From Tamarix chinensis (Eukaryota > Streptophyta > Magnoliopsida > Caryophyllales > Tamaricaceae), in contig CM060171.1 of NCBI GenBank assembly GCA_030549775.1, forward strand, positions 139,842,859-139,906,858: a stretch of 64,000 bases of DNA. The letters are read 5' to 3'. The position numbers and the translations under genes were made by a program. Of the stretch, positions 26,270 to 37,117 are shown in pieces. The notes under the pieces were generated by a model. The model was given only the letters and a program-made list of their open reading frames with translations, searched no databases and was not told the origin of the DNA. Position 1 is the stretch's first letter; each line of letters begins with the position of its first letter.

Positions 26270-26900
26270 CCTCCAACACGAGTTTCTTCCTTGTGGCAGC
26301 AAGCCCTTTAGACCATGCATTTCTCCTTAAGAGCAACATTAGGCACATTGTGAATTTTGGGAACCACACAAAGTTTTAGTTTGATTGTGGGTGGGATACG
26401 CATTCCTCAGTGGAATTGCCATCCTCCCCCTTCCACCCAACCACCATGATAGGTTGGTATGTGCTTATCCGACAAATAAAAGGATTTGGGTTGAACAGGT
26501 CTTACAACAATTCCTTATGGGTCAAGCTTTGGCTTCCATTGTAGCTTCCTTCGACCATAGGATCCACAATCAAAAGAGGAGGATGTACAAATATGGGGGT
26601 TATAGCCATGACAGTCGTTCCATAACCAAGTCAGCTTATAGCATGCTACCAAGAGATACCTAATTAGCAAGTCCTAAATGGAAGTATATGTGAAGTCTAA
26701 AAGCTAGACAGAATGTTAGACTTTTTGCATAGCTGGCGGGCGGCACAAAACGATTCATTAACAAATGAGATTCAAGTTTATTGGGGCTTCGCAACGGAGG
26801 CATCTTGTGATGCTTTCCATCATCCAATCGAAAGCTGACTGTTTGAATAGCGAGGAACTTTGGATAGGACTGTTCCCCGCCAATGAACAAGATACATTTA
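26270..26900 (+). pseudogene. Possible LINE (non-LTR) C-terminal remnant
   Basis: Around 26325-26450 the plus strand reads NIRHIVNFGNHTKF, a stop, then FDCGWDTHSSVELP. This resembles the I-R-W-x-V-G-N-G-x-x-x-x-F-W-x-D-x-W-x-G-D-x-P-L wording found between the reverse transcriptase and the zinc-binding region of plant LINEs. The downstream 450 bases are higher in GC than the surroundings but I could not assign them. A 92-codon open stretch at 26385-26663 in another frame has no motif. Weak call. Confidence 0.3.
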
Positions 26901-27850
26901 ATTCGTTAGCTTCCTAGATGATTGGTGGTGGAATTTTTAAAGCGGTCAATTGAAGAAACCGACCCCTCCCACCCACCGCCTTAAGTAATCATTGCACGAG
27001 CACGACTTATGGTGAATCTTATGTATATAAATATAGAGTACACTGTACTGTAGGATCTACATATCACATATAAGAAGGTTCGCTATAAACCCAGTGCAAG
27101 AGCCCCCTTGGGCACTCACCTCTGTTATTACCTATGTGTTACTTTGGAGTCGGAGGAACAAACATTTTTTTTTTTTTTTTGCGGTAAAACCTTTTGGCTA
27201 GTTGGTGTGCGTCTATAATTGGCTGCAACGGTTTTTTTTTTTCGACTAATTTGACGCTTATAACGGGTCTCTACAAAGCTAAAGATAATTATGAAATTGT
27301 CACATTGGGTTGGGATCCTTTGTCGCCTAGGACTTTGAAACGGAATGTAAACGGAAGTGCTATCCATCTAATTAACTAAAAATCCTTTAATTAATTCTAT
27401 TTATAATAATAAAGTGTTCATAACAATAATAATTATTCTAATTAAAATGAAAGTAATAATTATCATTAAAATTATAATAATTATTGTTATATTGAGTATT
27501 TTGTACTTTTTTTTTGTAATTTATGACAATGATAGTAATAATTATTATTATTATTATTATCAATTCTTAATATTTTTGTTATCTTTATTATTCTTTATAA
27601 TTATTATTAGTTTTTATTATATTTATTATTAATGATACTTTTTTTATTTTTCATTAATTTATTTATATTAAAACTATTATTTACCATATTAATAATAATA
27701 AGACAACTCTATTTCGATCCCTATCCAATTATGTCAGATTTATGAATTCAGGCATGAAAGATAAAGCATAAGTCATGTTTATTTGGAAAAATAATGCATG
27801 GATCCACTGACCCGCTCGTTGTAATTTGTCAATCACCTGTGGCCACCAGC
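26901..27850. other. AT-rich spacer upstream of the PPR gene
   Basis: It holds T-runs (27166-27180, 27231-27241) and a long stretch of ATT/AAT-rich simple sequence (27400-27710). No coding signal. Confidence 0.45.
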
Positions 27851-27853
27851 GTA

Positions 27854-28081
27854 ATGCTGAGACATCTCGTCAAGTTCCAGCCGTCCAGCAACTACTTCAG
27901 CAACAATCACCACCGTCGTCAATTCCTTTGGAGCTTTGACATACCCTTCGTACTTTCCCTCAAAACTACGCAAGTAGTGAAACCCAGCTCTCAGAAAAAA
28001 CCGCACCGTCTACTGACCTCAGCTCCTGCCCCTTCTATGAGTCGACTTACCAACTTAACCATGATCAAGCCGATAAAGTAG
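27854..28081 (+). other. Frame-shifted N-terminal segment of the PPR gene
   Basis: From an ATG at 27854 the frame reads MLRHLVKFQPSSNYFSNN and then a His/Arg-rich run, typical of an organelle-targeting presequence (basic, Ser/Asn-rich, few acidic residues). It stays open to a stop at 28079. The PPR body is in a different frame, which is itself open from 27940. The two frames overlap for about 140 bases, so one indel in that overlap would join targeting sequence and PPR body. The alternative is that the gene now starts at the ATG at 28102. Confidence 0.5.
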
Positions 28082-28101
28082 ACAGCTACGCATTGGTGCG
28101 A

Positions 28102-29649
28102 ATGATCCGGGACTGCACCAATCAGGGATATGTATACGCGGGCCGAAATCTTCATTCCTACGCCCTGGTCACTGGGTTAGCGTCTAATCTCTTCGTATCG
28201 TCCGTTCTAGTAGCTTTTTATGTGAAATTAGACTCAGTTAATAATGCGCAAAAACTTTTCGATGAAATGCCCGAAAGAAATGCTGTCACCTGGAACACTA
28301 TGATTTCTGGGTGCGTACAATCTGGCCAGTTTCTTGAGGGACTGATCCTTTTTCTTCAGCTTGATAAATCAGAGAACACGGCTGACGCGTACTCATTTAG
28401 TGCAGCTCTATCTGCTTGTGGCCGATTAAGTCTTTTGCGGTTAGGATATTCTATACATTCCAGGATTATGAGATGTGGGTGCGATGAGAGTGTGATTGTA
28501 GCTAATTCATTGATTGATATGTATGGAAAATGTGGTTCGGTAGAAGATGCTGTGGAAGTGTTTGTTGGATTGAATGAATACAAGGATATTATTTCATGGA
28601 ATTCGATTATTGCGGCATGTGCTAGAAACCGAAGGCTTGAATTGGCATTGGAGTATTTTTACCAGATGCCTAACCCTGATATAATCTCATATAATGAACT
28701 GATCAGCGGCGTCGCACAGTTCGGTGCAATGGGTGATGCTGTCGAGATTTTAACAATGGTGCCCAGTCCCAATTCATCTTCCTGGAACTCAATATTGACC
28801 GGTTATGTGAATCGTAACAGAGCACAAGAGGCTCTAAAAATCTTCGCTGATATGCATGCTAATGGTGCAACAATGGATGCGTACACGTTTTCAAGCATTT
28901 TGAGTGGTGTCGCGCGTCTTGCTGCTCTAACATGGGGATTAATGATTCATTGTTTTACGGTCAAGGTTGGGTTGGATACGACGTCGGTAATTGTTGGAAG
29001 CGCCCTGATTGACATGTACTCAAAATGTGGGCAAGTAAATATAGCTGAAGTGCTGTTCAGATTACTGCCTAATAAGAACATAGTGACTTGGAATGCCATG
29101 ATTTCTGGCTTTGCTCATAACGGTGAACCAAATAAGGTGATTGAGCATTTTGAGAGGATGAAGAGCGTGAATAATTTGATACCAGATGAGATCACATTTC
29201 TCAATGTTCTAGCAGTATGTTCGCATAGTCAGGTGCCTATGGAAACAGCTTATGGATATTTTCAGTCGATGGTACAAGATTATGGGATCGTTCCGACAGT
29301 TGAGCAAATTACTTCAATGATTCGGCTTTTGGGACAACACGGAGAGGTCTGGAGGGCGGAGAAGATGATTTATGAATTGGGGTTTGGGACTTGTGGGGCG
29401 GTCTGGAGGGCTTTGCTTGGCGCGTGCAGAACTTGTGGGGACTTGGAAGTTGCTGAGGCTGCAGCTGCAAAGGTCATAGAATTGGAAGGGGATCATGAGT
29501 TTCCATATGTGATATTGGCAAATATAAATGCTAGCTACGGGAAATGGATAGATGTAAACACAATTAGAGAGTTGATGAGAAAGAAAGGTGTTGCGAAAGA
29601 ACCTGGCTCTAGCTGGATTGAGGTGGATATTGTAAGGAAGTGGTGGTAG
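28102..29649 (+). CDS. PLS-class pentatricopeptide-repeat protein, E subgroup
   Basis: Predicted organellar RNA-binding protein of the PLS/E PPR class; members help edit or process mitochondrial or chloroplast transcripts. The specific target is unknown. The frame is open from 27940; the first ATG in it is 28102 (516 codons including the stop), but PPR-like sequence (DSYALVR) lies just upstream of that ATG, so the native start was probably earlier. Repeats show the usual pattern: KLFDEMPERNAVTWNTMISG, SLIDMYGKCGSVEDAVEVF, IISWNSIIAACARN, YNELISG, SSSWNSILTGYV, ALIDMYSKCGQVNIAEVLF, IVTWNAMISGFAHNG. An E-type tail follows (VWRALLGACRTCGDLEVA, then KKGVAKEPGSSWIEV). There is no DYW domain. From memory it matches Arabidopsis At5g47460, a neighbour of At5g47470, which the transporter gene at 9781-13248 resembles. 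There is no intron in the open part. Confidence 0.9.
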   Translation: MIRDCTNQGYVYAGRNLHSYALVTGLASNLFVSSVLVAFYVKLDSVNNAQKLFDEMPERNAVTWNTMISGCVQSGQFLEGLILFLQLDKSENTADAYSFSAALSACGRLSLLRLGYSIHSRIMRCGCDESVIVANSLIDMYGKCGSVEDAVEVFVGLNEYKDIISWNSIIAACARNRRLELALEYFYQMPNPDIISYNELISGVAQFGAMGDAVEILTMVPSPNSSSWNSILTGYVNRNRAQEALKIFADMHANGATMDAYTFSSILSGVARLAALTWGLMIHCFTVKVGLDTTSVIVGSALIDMYSKCGQVNIAEVLFRLLPNKNIVTWNAMISGFAHNGEPNKVIEHFERMKSVNNLIPDEITFLNVLAVCSHSQVPMETAYGYFQSMVQDYGIVPTVEQITSMIRLLGQHGEVWRAEKMIYELGFGTCGAVWRALLGACRTCGDLEVAEAAAAKVIELEGDHEFPYVILANINASYGKWIDVNTIRELMRKKGVAKEPGSSWIEVDIVRKWW

Positions 29650-29830
29650 ATGAATCATGTATCAACATTGGTAATGGAGCACGTTCTTTTAAGCATGAAC
29701 GAGCATGAAACTTTATGCCTCGGAATTGAGGTGGATGTTTTAAGGACGAAGGGGTAGATAAATCACGTACCAAGAATTGGTAATGCATAGAATTTGAGCA
29801 TGTTCTTTCATGCATGCATGAGCACTTGAG
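29617..29830 (+). repeat. 108-bp tandem duplication across the PPR stop codon
   Basis: ATTGAGGTGGAT at 29617 recurs at 29725. The following 95 or so bases are also repeated with changes (TAGATGAATCATGTATCAA versus TAGATAAATCACGTACCAA, GGTAATG, GCACGTTCTTT versus GCATGTTCTTT, GCATGA). Copy 1 contains the last 11 codons and stop of the PPR gene; copy 2 lies in the 3' untranslated region and still reads IEVDVLRTKG and stop. Confidence 0.85.
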
Positions 29831-30037
29831 CAGTAAACTCCATGTCCCTGTGCCTTGACCAGATTTGCATCGATGTGTGCCTGCAGGATTCCCTTCGGAA
29901 AAAATACGTAGTGTTTAGTATTGAATCGTGCATAGCACTTATGTGTTGGATGTTATCACTTACCCTTGGATGAACGGATCTTGGGGCACTTATTTATCCC
30001 TGTATGCCACATTTTTAAACAATTACGGTTGGGATAG
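29831..30037. other. Short spacer, no gene seen
   Basis: 3' flank of the PPR gene up to the start of the LTR element. Confidence 0.4.
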
Positions 30038-31010
30038 TGCTATCTATCTCAACCCCTCCTATATTTTCAATTTTTGATGTGATTTAGGTTATATTTACAT
30101 ATGCATTGTATTTTATTTTCGTACATGTAAGCACCTTGATCAACCTAGATTTTGTTGAACGATTTGTCAAAACTGGAGCTAGATTGAAGATAAGATGGAG
30201 CTTGTTTTATTTTCGTAATTTTAAGTAGTTAAGGATTATTAGACCGTAGGTAGTTGGTTTCGATAACTAACCTATTTAATTTATTGTTGTATTTAGACTT
30301 TAATATTCAGTGTTTTTGTGAGGTGTTTGCATAATAGCTGATGATGATAAATGTTTTAAAACCCTAACAATATCTACATGGATTTGGTGTCATTGGTCTC
30401 ATCCTCTTGTCCACTAGGCCAAAAGGCTAGGGATGCCGTCAAATGCCTTCCCTAAACTAAATGGATTTGGATAAACTCAGTTTTAAAAAGTTTTCCCCTT
30501 TACTTTTTGGCTTGAACTATGAATTAAACTCAACAAACACAACAATAGCCTTACCTATTTTTTTCCATGGGTGAAATTAAGAACATGGTAGGTTTCATCC
30601 CCTTTCATTTGCATCTCTCTCTCTCTCACACACACTCATATTTTGCATAGTGATACTCTTTTATTGTTGCTTTTCTCTAACCTTTTTCCAATCCCATCAA
30701 AAATATTTTTTTCTTCCACTTTTGAATTTGACTCATGCCTTTTTGGATTTGAATCCAACCTTTTTCTCGTTAGTTCCCCTCCCCATTATTATGCAAGCTT
30801 TCCCACAAAGCTCATTCTCTATATGTATGTTGGAGGCTCTAAGTGTATGTTCAAATTTTGATGATATAAGACTCCAAAGCCAAGCAATTTCTCTAAAATT
30901 TGTTGAAGTATCAATGGTTAATTCAAAGAGTACTTCATCGTAGTGGGAACGAGTATAATCCTACAACCCCATTTGGTGGAACAAGTACGATCTTACTAGT
31001 TGGGTTCAGT
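30038..31010 (+). repeat. 5' LTR of the gag-only element
   Basis: It starts TGCTATCTATCTCAACCCC and ends ...GGTTCAGTTCA one base before the primer-binding site. Landmarks shared with LTR2: GAGCTAGATTGAAGAT, GATAACTA-CC-ATTTAATTTAT, CTCTCTCTCT tract, GAAGCTCATTCTCTATAT-like word and TATTTTGATGATATA-like word. Confidence 0.75.
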
Positions 31011-31886
31011 TCATTTGGTATCAAAGTACAAGGTCGCTTGATCAACATTTGAAAAAGTGGTATTCATTCCATTTTGGGTTTTTTCGTTCTCTGTTTACAT
31101 TTTCTATCACTAAATTGTGCTTTATAGGATATTTTGGTGGAAGGAAGTTCAGTGTTGCTCATTGATCGAAGTTAAGGGTCGATGCTAAGAGGTGTCTTGA
31201 TTTTGTTGAGTGGTTGTTCTGTCAATTGGTCAAGATTGTTGTGATATAATCGATTTCTTTTTTCCTTTCTTTGTCTCTTTCCCTTTTCTCCTTTGTTATG
31301 GATTCATGTCGTGTGGGTGAACGTCGAACATCCATGGTGGTTAGCTTATATCAATTTAGTATTTTATTTATCATGATGATCAATTTAATCTAAGCTATTT
31401 TGTGTGGAATGTGAGTCTTGTCCAATTATGTTGTCCTATCCATGTTTTTTGTGTATTCTTTCTATTGAGTTCTTGTTATGGTTCGATGAGTTGTGTGTGG
31501 CTCTTTGTTAATCAAATTCAAGCATAACTACCTTTATTGTTAGTGTATGATGTTTGAATATAAGTTGTGTTAAATTTTGTACTATAGTTTACTCTCTAGT
31601 TATTTGTATGTTTCGATAGTTATTACATTCATTTCATTTTATTATTGTGTTTTATTGATTAAAAAAATGATTTTTATTTTATCCTTCACCTAGTAAATAA
31701 GGAGAGATGTTTAAGAAATTATGTGTTGATTTGATTCCGGCCTTAGCTTCAAGTGTTAAAGGGCTTAGAATTGGATTTTCTCTTTAAAAAGAGCAAAAAG
31801 TTCATATTAGCCTTATAAATGGCAATCGAATCCACAACTTTCAAGTTCATCAAATGGATAATTCTAGTAAATCAAACCATGAGTGA

Positions 31887-33221
31887 AGTGGCAAGGCTTG
31901 TATACCTCTTTACTTGGGTAACATAAATGATCCAGGCTCTTATCTAAAATTGGAACAACAAAATTATTTAGCACTTACCAAATGTGATTATGTTGATAAA
32001 ATCAAAATAGAGTTAACTATGAGAAATTTTATTAGTTTTTCTAGGTTATGGTGGATTAGGTTATTGGAGTTTCGTAGGCTTAATGGATTACCACTTAGTA
32101 GATCTTGGTTTAAATTCAAAATGGCATTGTGGCATAAATTTACTTGATCTAAATTGATTTCTAGTGAGCTCAAACCCTTAATCTCTCCTAAGGCTTTGGA
32201 TACTCAATCTTGACCTAGAGAATATAATAGACAATTAGGAATTGAACCGTTGAACATAGGTTATGTGTCTATGAATGTTGCTAGTGGTGATAATCCCATT
32301 GATCTAATGAATAAGTCTTCTTCATCTTATCCTAATAACCAATGTGCTAAAGCTGAGAGTTGTGTTTATAAATGTGTTAGCTGGATTGATAATGAGAATT
32401 AGAAACTCCTTACCCATAGCAAAACTAAAGACCTTTGTTTTGAAAATGGGACCATTGAACAATATGGCTTAGGTAGTGAACCTAATAACATTCACTTGAA
32501 ATTTCCCTCAACTATTAAGGCTTATTGTGTTAGTAGTGTATTAAAAATCAAGGAATATGATAATATCATTAAAAATTATAACATGCCCTTAAATGATCCT
32601 AGACCTAGTTTGACATATGTTGGTTGTGAGGACTTATCTGCTTCCTCGTTTCTATGCGCATCAATTGATGAATTACATCCCCCTACACTTGTTGCTGAAA
32701 TTGAGAGTTACTATAAGTTGTTCTATGAGAAAATTCCAATATTGAAGAATGACCATTATAAACCAAACTTTGGGGACTTTAAAGGAGAAACATGTGATTA
32801 GTCCTATCCCCATGAAAATGTTTGTTTTAATTGTTTGAGTTCTTGTAGGACTAAATGTGACACTTATTTTTATGACTATCATTTTGAGACTAGTGAAATT
32901 TTGAAAGAATGTGAGTTTCAAAAATTTATTAAGAATCTATGGGACATGCACATCGCGATTTTCCTAAAAACATTGGATAAAGTATTTTGTCATTCTTTTA
33001 ACGGGTATAGAGCTTGAAACTTACAAGAAATGATTATGATAAAACTCAAATGCTTATTTTTTTGGTGTGCTAAGACTAATGGTTATTTACTTAATTATTT
33101 TACTTTATTATCTATATTAATGGAGTTTGATCCTCATTGCAAATTGCTTTATGAATTTTCTTTTTGGTTTGCATGCATTCCTTGTCGTCACATCTCTTCT
33201 CATCTTACCTCGCATATTTAG
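31887..33221 (+). pseudogene. Decayed gag-type ORF with unfamiliar C-terminal extension
   Basis: One reading frame runs through 31887-33221 (about 440 codons) broken by only five internal stops (32145, 32214, 32400, 32799, 33015). The first 90 codons match Ty3/gypsy gag in layout: IPLYLGN, YLKLEQQ, a C-D-Y word, then SRLWWIRLLEFRRLNGLPL and SW-F-K, ending H-K-F, corresponding to the family's Y-L-E-W-E ... W-W-x-x-L-x-x-x-R-R ... S-W ... R-F. The following 350 codons are Cys- and Asn-rich (for example ENVCFNCLSSCRTKCD) and match no gag, protease or polymerase motif I know. That a single frame persists suggests the protein was once under selection. Confidence 0.55.
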
Positions 33222-33368
33222 GATCATGCTAATTAGTCACACTTCGTTCCTAGAATTTTTGCTTTTCTTTTATATCAACTTATTGATGTGATGCATGTTC
33301 ATCTGTACGTTTGCTTTTTCTACATGATCCTTCAAGTCTCAAGGACAAAACTCTTTAAATAAGGGGGG

Positions 33369-33934
33369 ATGATACAAACCTTGACCCCTCCCATATTCTC
33401 AATTTTTTAAGGGCTTCAAATCATATTTACTTATGCATTCTATTTTTTTTTTCCGTGTATGTAACCACCTTGATTGGGCTAAATTTTAAATGATGTTTCA
33501 AAGACAGAGCTAGATTGAAGATTTGCTTAAGCTTATATTATTTTTGTATTTTTAATTTGTTAGGTTAAGATTTATTAGGCCGTAAGATATTGGATCCGAT
33601 AACTAGCTCATTTAATTTATCATTGTATTTATATTATAATATTTATAATTCTTGTGGGGTGTGTGCATAATGGTCAATGTTTATAAATATTTTTAAACCT
33701 TAATAATATCAAGACGGGTTTGGCAACATTGGCCCAATCCTCTCATCCACCGGGCTTGAAGATGTATGATATAATGCCTCCCCCAGACCTAAATGGATTC
33801 AAGTGAGCTAGTTTTAAAAGGCTCCCCTTATTTTTTGTGCCAAACCACAAATTGAACTTACAAGCTCAATGGTGGCCTAGATTGTCTTCTGTGATTAAGA
33901 ACCCAATAAGGTTCTTCCCTATTTATTTTCATTT

Positions 33935-33971
<37 letters not shown>

Positions 33972-34266
33972 GTTATGAATCAACAATGCTCCCTCACCTT
34001 TGTTTGTCTTTAACCTTTTTCAATCCTATCATTCTTTTTCTCTTCTAATTTTGATGTAGCTTAACTCTTTCCTTTCTTGATGTGAGGCCATCCTTTGTCA
34101 TTCCCCCTTCCATTTTTGTGCAGGCTTTCCTTCGAAGCTCATTCTCTATATAGATGTTGGGGGCTTTAAGTGTACGCTCATATTTTGATGATATATGATG
34201 CCAAAGCTAAGCCACTTTCTCTCAAATTCGGTGAAGTATCAGCATCTGATTCAAAGAATACTTCAT
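33369..34266 (+). repeat. 3' LTR of the gag-only element, truncated
   Basis: It opens TGATACAAACCTTGACCCC after a G-run polypurine tract and parallels LTR1 up to about 34266. It includes a 33-bp CT microsatellite (33937-33969), expanded relative to the CT tract in LTR1 at 30615-30627. Confidence 0.75.
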
Positions 34267-34279
34267 CTCAAATTCCTCT

Positions 34280-36350
34280 TCGGCTCATCACAACCCTATA
34301 GCACACACCATCAATCTCGATATCTAATATACAACTCTACTCTAAGATCCTCTCTAGCTTGACATAACCTAGATAACAAGCTTCGTTTTTATCAAATATA
34401 GAGGGATTAATGGCGATGGAACTGATCCTTTCCTCCATACTACCAGCCATAATCAACTTGATACCCATCTCCTTGAGCTCTTAACATGGTAAATATGAAA
34501 AAATTATCATATTCAAGGAGTGTGACACCTTACAACTAAAAGTGTATACAACCATGTTGACATTACCTTCATGATAGGTCAACTTCACATCATATTCCTT
34601 AACCAACTTTAACTGCCTAAGCTACCACAAATTTAATTCATGGTGAGTGAAAATATATCTAAGGCTCTTGTGGTCAATGTAGAACTTGAAATGAAAACCC
34701 TAGAGATAAGGGGCCCAAATATTTAAAGCGAACAATAATATGGCAAACTCTAAAGCATGAGTCAAATAATTCTGCTCACGGCTTCAACTAGAGAAAAGCA
34801 TAAGCTTATATCCTTCCATGTTGCATCAAAACACAACCTATATCATGCTTAGAAGCATCACTACACACATCCAAACCCTTTCCACTACACGATAATGTAA
34901 GCACTAAAGATAAAGTCAAACACCTCTTTAGCTCATCAAAGATCTCAGTCTCATCCCACTAGAAATGTGTAGTCTTCTTTAGAAAATTTGTCAAAAAGTG
35001 AGCAATCTTGGAGAAATCTTGAACAAAAGTGTGGTAATAGTTAGCTAAACTTAGAATATTGTGCGTCTATCTAATTGATTTTGGTTCCTACCACTCAAAA
35101 ATTGATCAAATCTTCCAAGGATCTACTGAAACACCATCCCTTGAAATCATATGCCCAAGAAGAGTGACCTGATCCAGTAAAAACTAACACTTTGAGAGCT
35201 TGACATATAACTAATGTACTCTTAATAAGGCCAAACCCTCTAATGTTTCTCATTCTCCTTATATATATCGGAGTTGATAAGGATCTCGTCAATAAACACC
35301 ACAATAAATTGATCCAAGAACTACCTGAATATCTAATTCAAAAGAGCCATGAACATTGTCGATGCATTTGTAGGTCCAAAGGAACTCATAATGGTCATAT
35401 TTGGTTAAAAAAGTTGTATTTGGATTGTCCCTCTCAGAGATCTTCAACTAATGATAGTTTGAATGAAGACTCATCTTTGAAAACACTATGGCCCCTTTAA
35501 ACTAATCAAAAAGGTCATTCATATAAGAAAGAGGGTAATGATTCTTCACTATAAGATTATTTAACCCTCAATAATCAATGAACAACCTCAAAATACCATC
35601 CTTCTTCTTGACAAAGAGGATTGGTATCCCCTAAAGCAATACACTCATTCAAAGGAAACTCTTCTCCAGCAACTCCAATAATTGAGTATGGAGATCCTTC
35701 ATATCTGCAAGTATCATATGGTATGGTGCCTTAGACACTAGCTCGGTCTCTAGCAATAAGTCGATGGTAAGTCCAACATCACTAACTGATGGCATACCCA
35801 AAATATCCTCAAAGAACACAACTTGATACTCTCAAATCACTAAAATTTTCCTCGATAGCATCCAATCAGCCTTGACATCCCAAACAATATACAAGAAGAG
35901 TTGATATCCTTTCTAAACAAGGGCACTACAAGCGATAGCAAACAAAATCTTTATAGACGACCTAGATTTGCATCTCTAATAAGAAACCTTGGCACCAGTT
36001 GGTCCTCAAAGAACCATGTGTTCTTGTTAATAATTTATAAATGCTTGGTACCTCCCCAACATGTTCATGCCCATGATTGCATAAAAGTCTTACAACTCAA
36101 GCTTTATAAGTTATGAGGGAAACTCAACACCAATAATAACTAAGGTCACATCTTTATAAAGCCTCAGGTAAGAAATCATATCCCTTGAAGGTAACACACT
36201 AGATGAAGAAATACTAATAAGAGGAAACAAAACAACTCTAACGACAAATGTATATGACACAAAGAAATGGGATGCACCAAATTGGAAAGTATGCATGCTA
36301 ATATAGAAAAAACAGTAAACGTATATGTTACCATGTCTACCTAACATTTA
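34280..36350 (-). pseudogene. Ty3/gypsy protease, reverse transcriptase and RNase H relic
   Basis: Minus-strand pol of the element whose gag lies above it. From high to low coordinates: protease end with IGVEFPS and MGMNMLGRYQAF (36130-36030, family norm G-M-D-W-L); reverse transcriptase palm with KYDHYEFLWTYKCIDNV near 35370 and FIVVFIDEILI near 35300, where the active-site F-x-D-D reads F-I-D-E; LGHMISRDGVSVDP near 35150; RNase H with DVCSDASKHDIGCVLMQHGR near 34850 and FYIDHKSLRYIF near 34660; then KLVKEYDVKLTYHEGN near 34590. Stops and frame changes are frequent. It breaks off at about 34280 beside the LTR of another element, so integrase is missing. Confidence 0.8.
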
Positions 36351-36589
36351 GACTTATATTGGTTAATCACATTTAGGCGACCACCTAAAGGAGCTCCAGT
36401 AATAGTACCCAATCCCTAACAAAGCTAAAAGGTACAGGGATTCTAAGCCCTTGACTAACTAGCATGGTTGGGAAGGTTGGTCATTGACAGAGAACTCTAG
36501 GTGCCTCTTGTTGCTACTATACAGGATCGATACTCTAGGTTGGGATCTAACTCCTCTTAATACTACCACCTGAAGTAAAACACTCAAAG

Positions 36590-37117
36590 GCCTTGTGCCC
36601 CTTCTTAACACCCTCATGAAAGGTTACATTGTTGTATAAGGACTCCACTTCAGGATGATCTTCCCTACAACACTTATGGTGGTAATACCTCCCCAATCAA
36701 TGAACTCCTAATCTACCATACCTAGATGGTACATTGTCGGCCAAAGGGGCCTTCATCCCTTTTTTTAAGGCATTGATTGCCCTCAAAATTCCTCTTGCAT
36801 GTAGATTGAACATTTCAAACCTGGATAAGATGCCTCCAGAGCCTGCTCATACATGCTGATCAAGTCTAGTATAGTAATACTATCAAGTAGCTCATGATAT
36901 CTAATCCTAAGGCTAAGCTTGATGCAGTGAACCCGCATCGCCTCGCTAGCATCTACCTTTGAAACAAATTGAACTGCATCTGAGAACCTCATATAATACT
37001 CCTCCACCATTATGTCACCATGGCATAGAGCCATGAACTCTTCATACTTTTCCAAGCGAAGACGGGTGGGATAGAAACGAGCTCGTATGACATCCACAAA
37101 CTACTCCCAAGTAGTAA
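36590..37117 (-). pseudogene. C-terminal part of a Ty3/gypsy gag, split by a solo LTR
   Basis: The minus strand reads TTWE, a stop, FVDVIRARFYPTRL, YEEFMALCHGDIMVEEYYMRF, then a Q-F-V-S word and an L-R-I-R-Y-H-E-L-L word, the standard capsid layout. Lower down (about 36650-36690) a C-C-x-x-D-H-P word marks a worn zinc knuckle. The upstream half of this gag is at 41931-42200; a 4.8 kb LTR has been inserted between W-E and the preceding codons. An open stretch of 104 codons survives at 36783-37097. Confidence 0.8.

Larger units (their letters stand above)
30038..34266 (+). mobile_element. Old gag-only LTR retrotransposon
   Basis: Two long direct repeats bound it: LTR1 about 30038-31010 and LTR2 33369 to about 34266. 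They align along nearly their whole length with many substitutions and small indels, so the insertion is old. Between them are, in order, a primer site TTGGTATCAAAGTACAAGG (31014-31032), a decayed single-frame gag-type ORF (31887-33221), and the polypurine tract AAATAAGGGGGGATG just before LTR2. Protease, reverse transcriptase, RNase H and integrase are all absent. LTR2 lacks the last 65 or so bases of LTR1; it stops where a minus-strand gypsy pol relic begins. At 4.2 kb it is probably a non-autonomous derivative that depended on enzymes from another element. Confidence 0.75.

Noticed and set aside
27414..27632. 72-codon Ile-rich open frame
   Set aside because: Product of ATT/AAT-rich simple sequence.
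28356..29815. Minus-strand open frames opposite the PPR gene
   Set aside because: Antisense shadows of the PPR coding sequence and of the duplicated 3' segment.
35095..35500. Short open frames on both strands inside the gypsy pol relic
   Set aside because: Shadow frames; the correct reading shifts frames and gives RT motifs on the minus strand.
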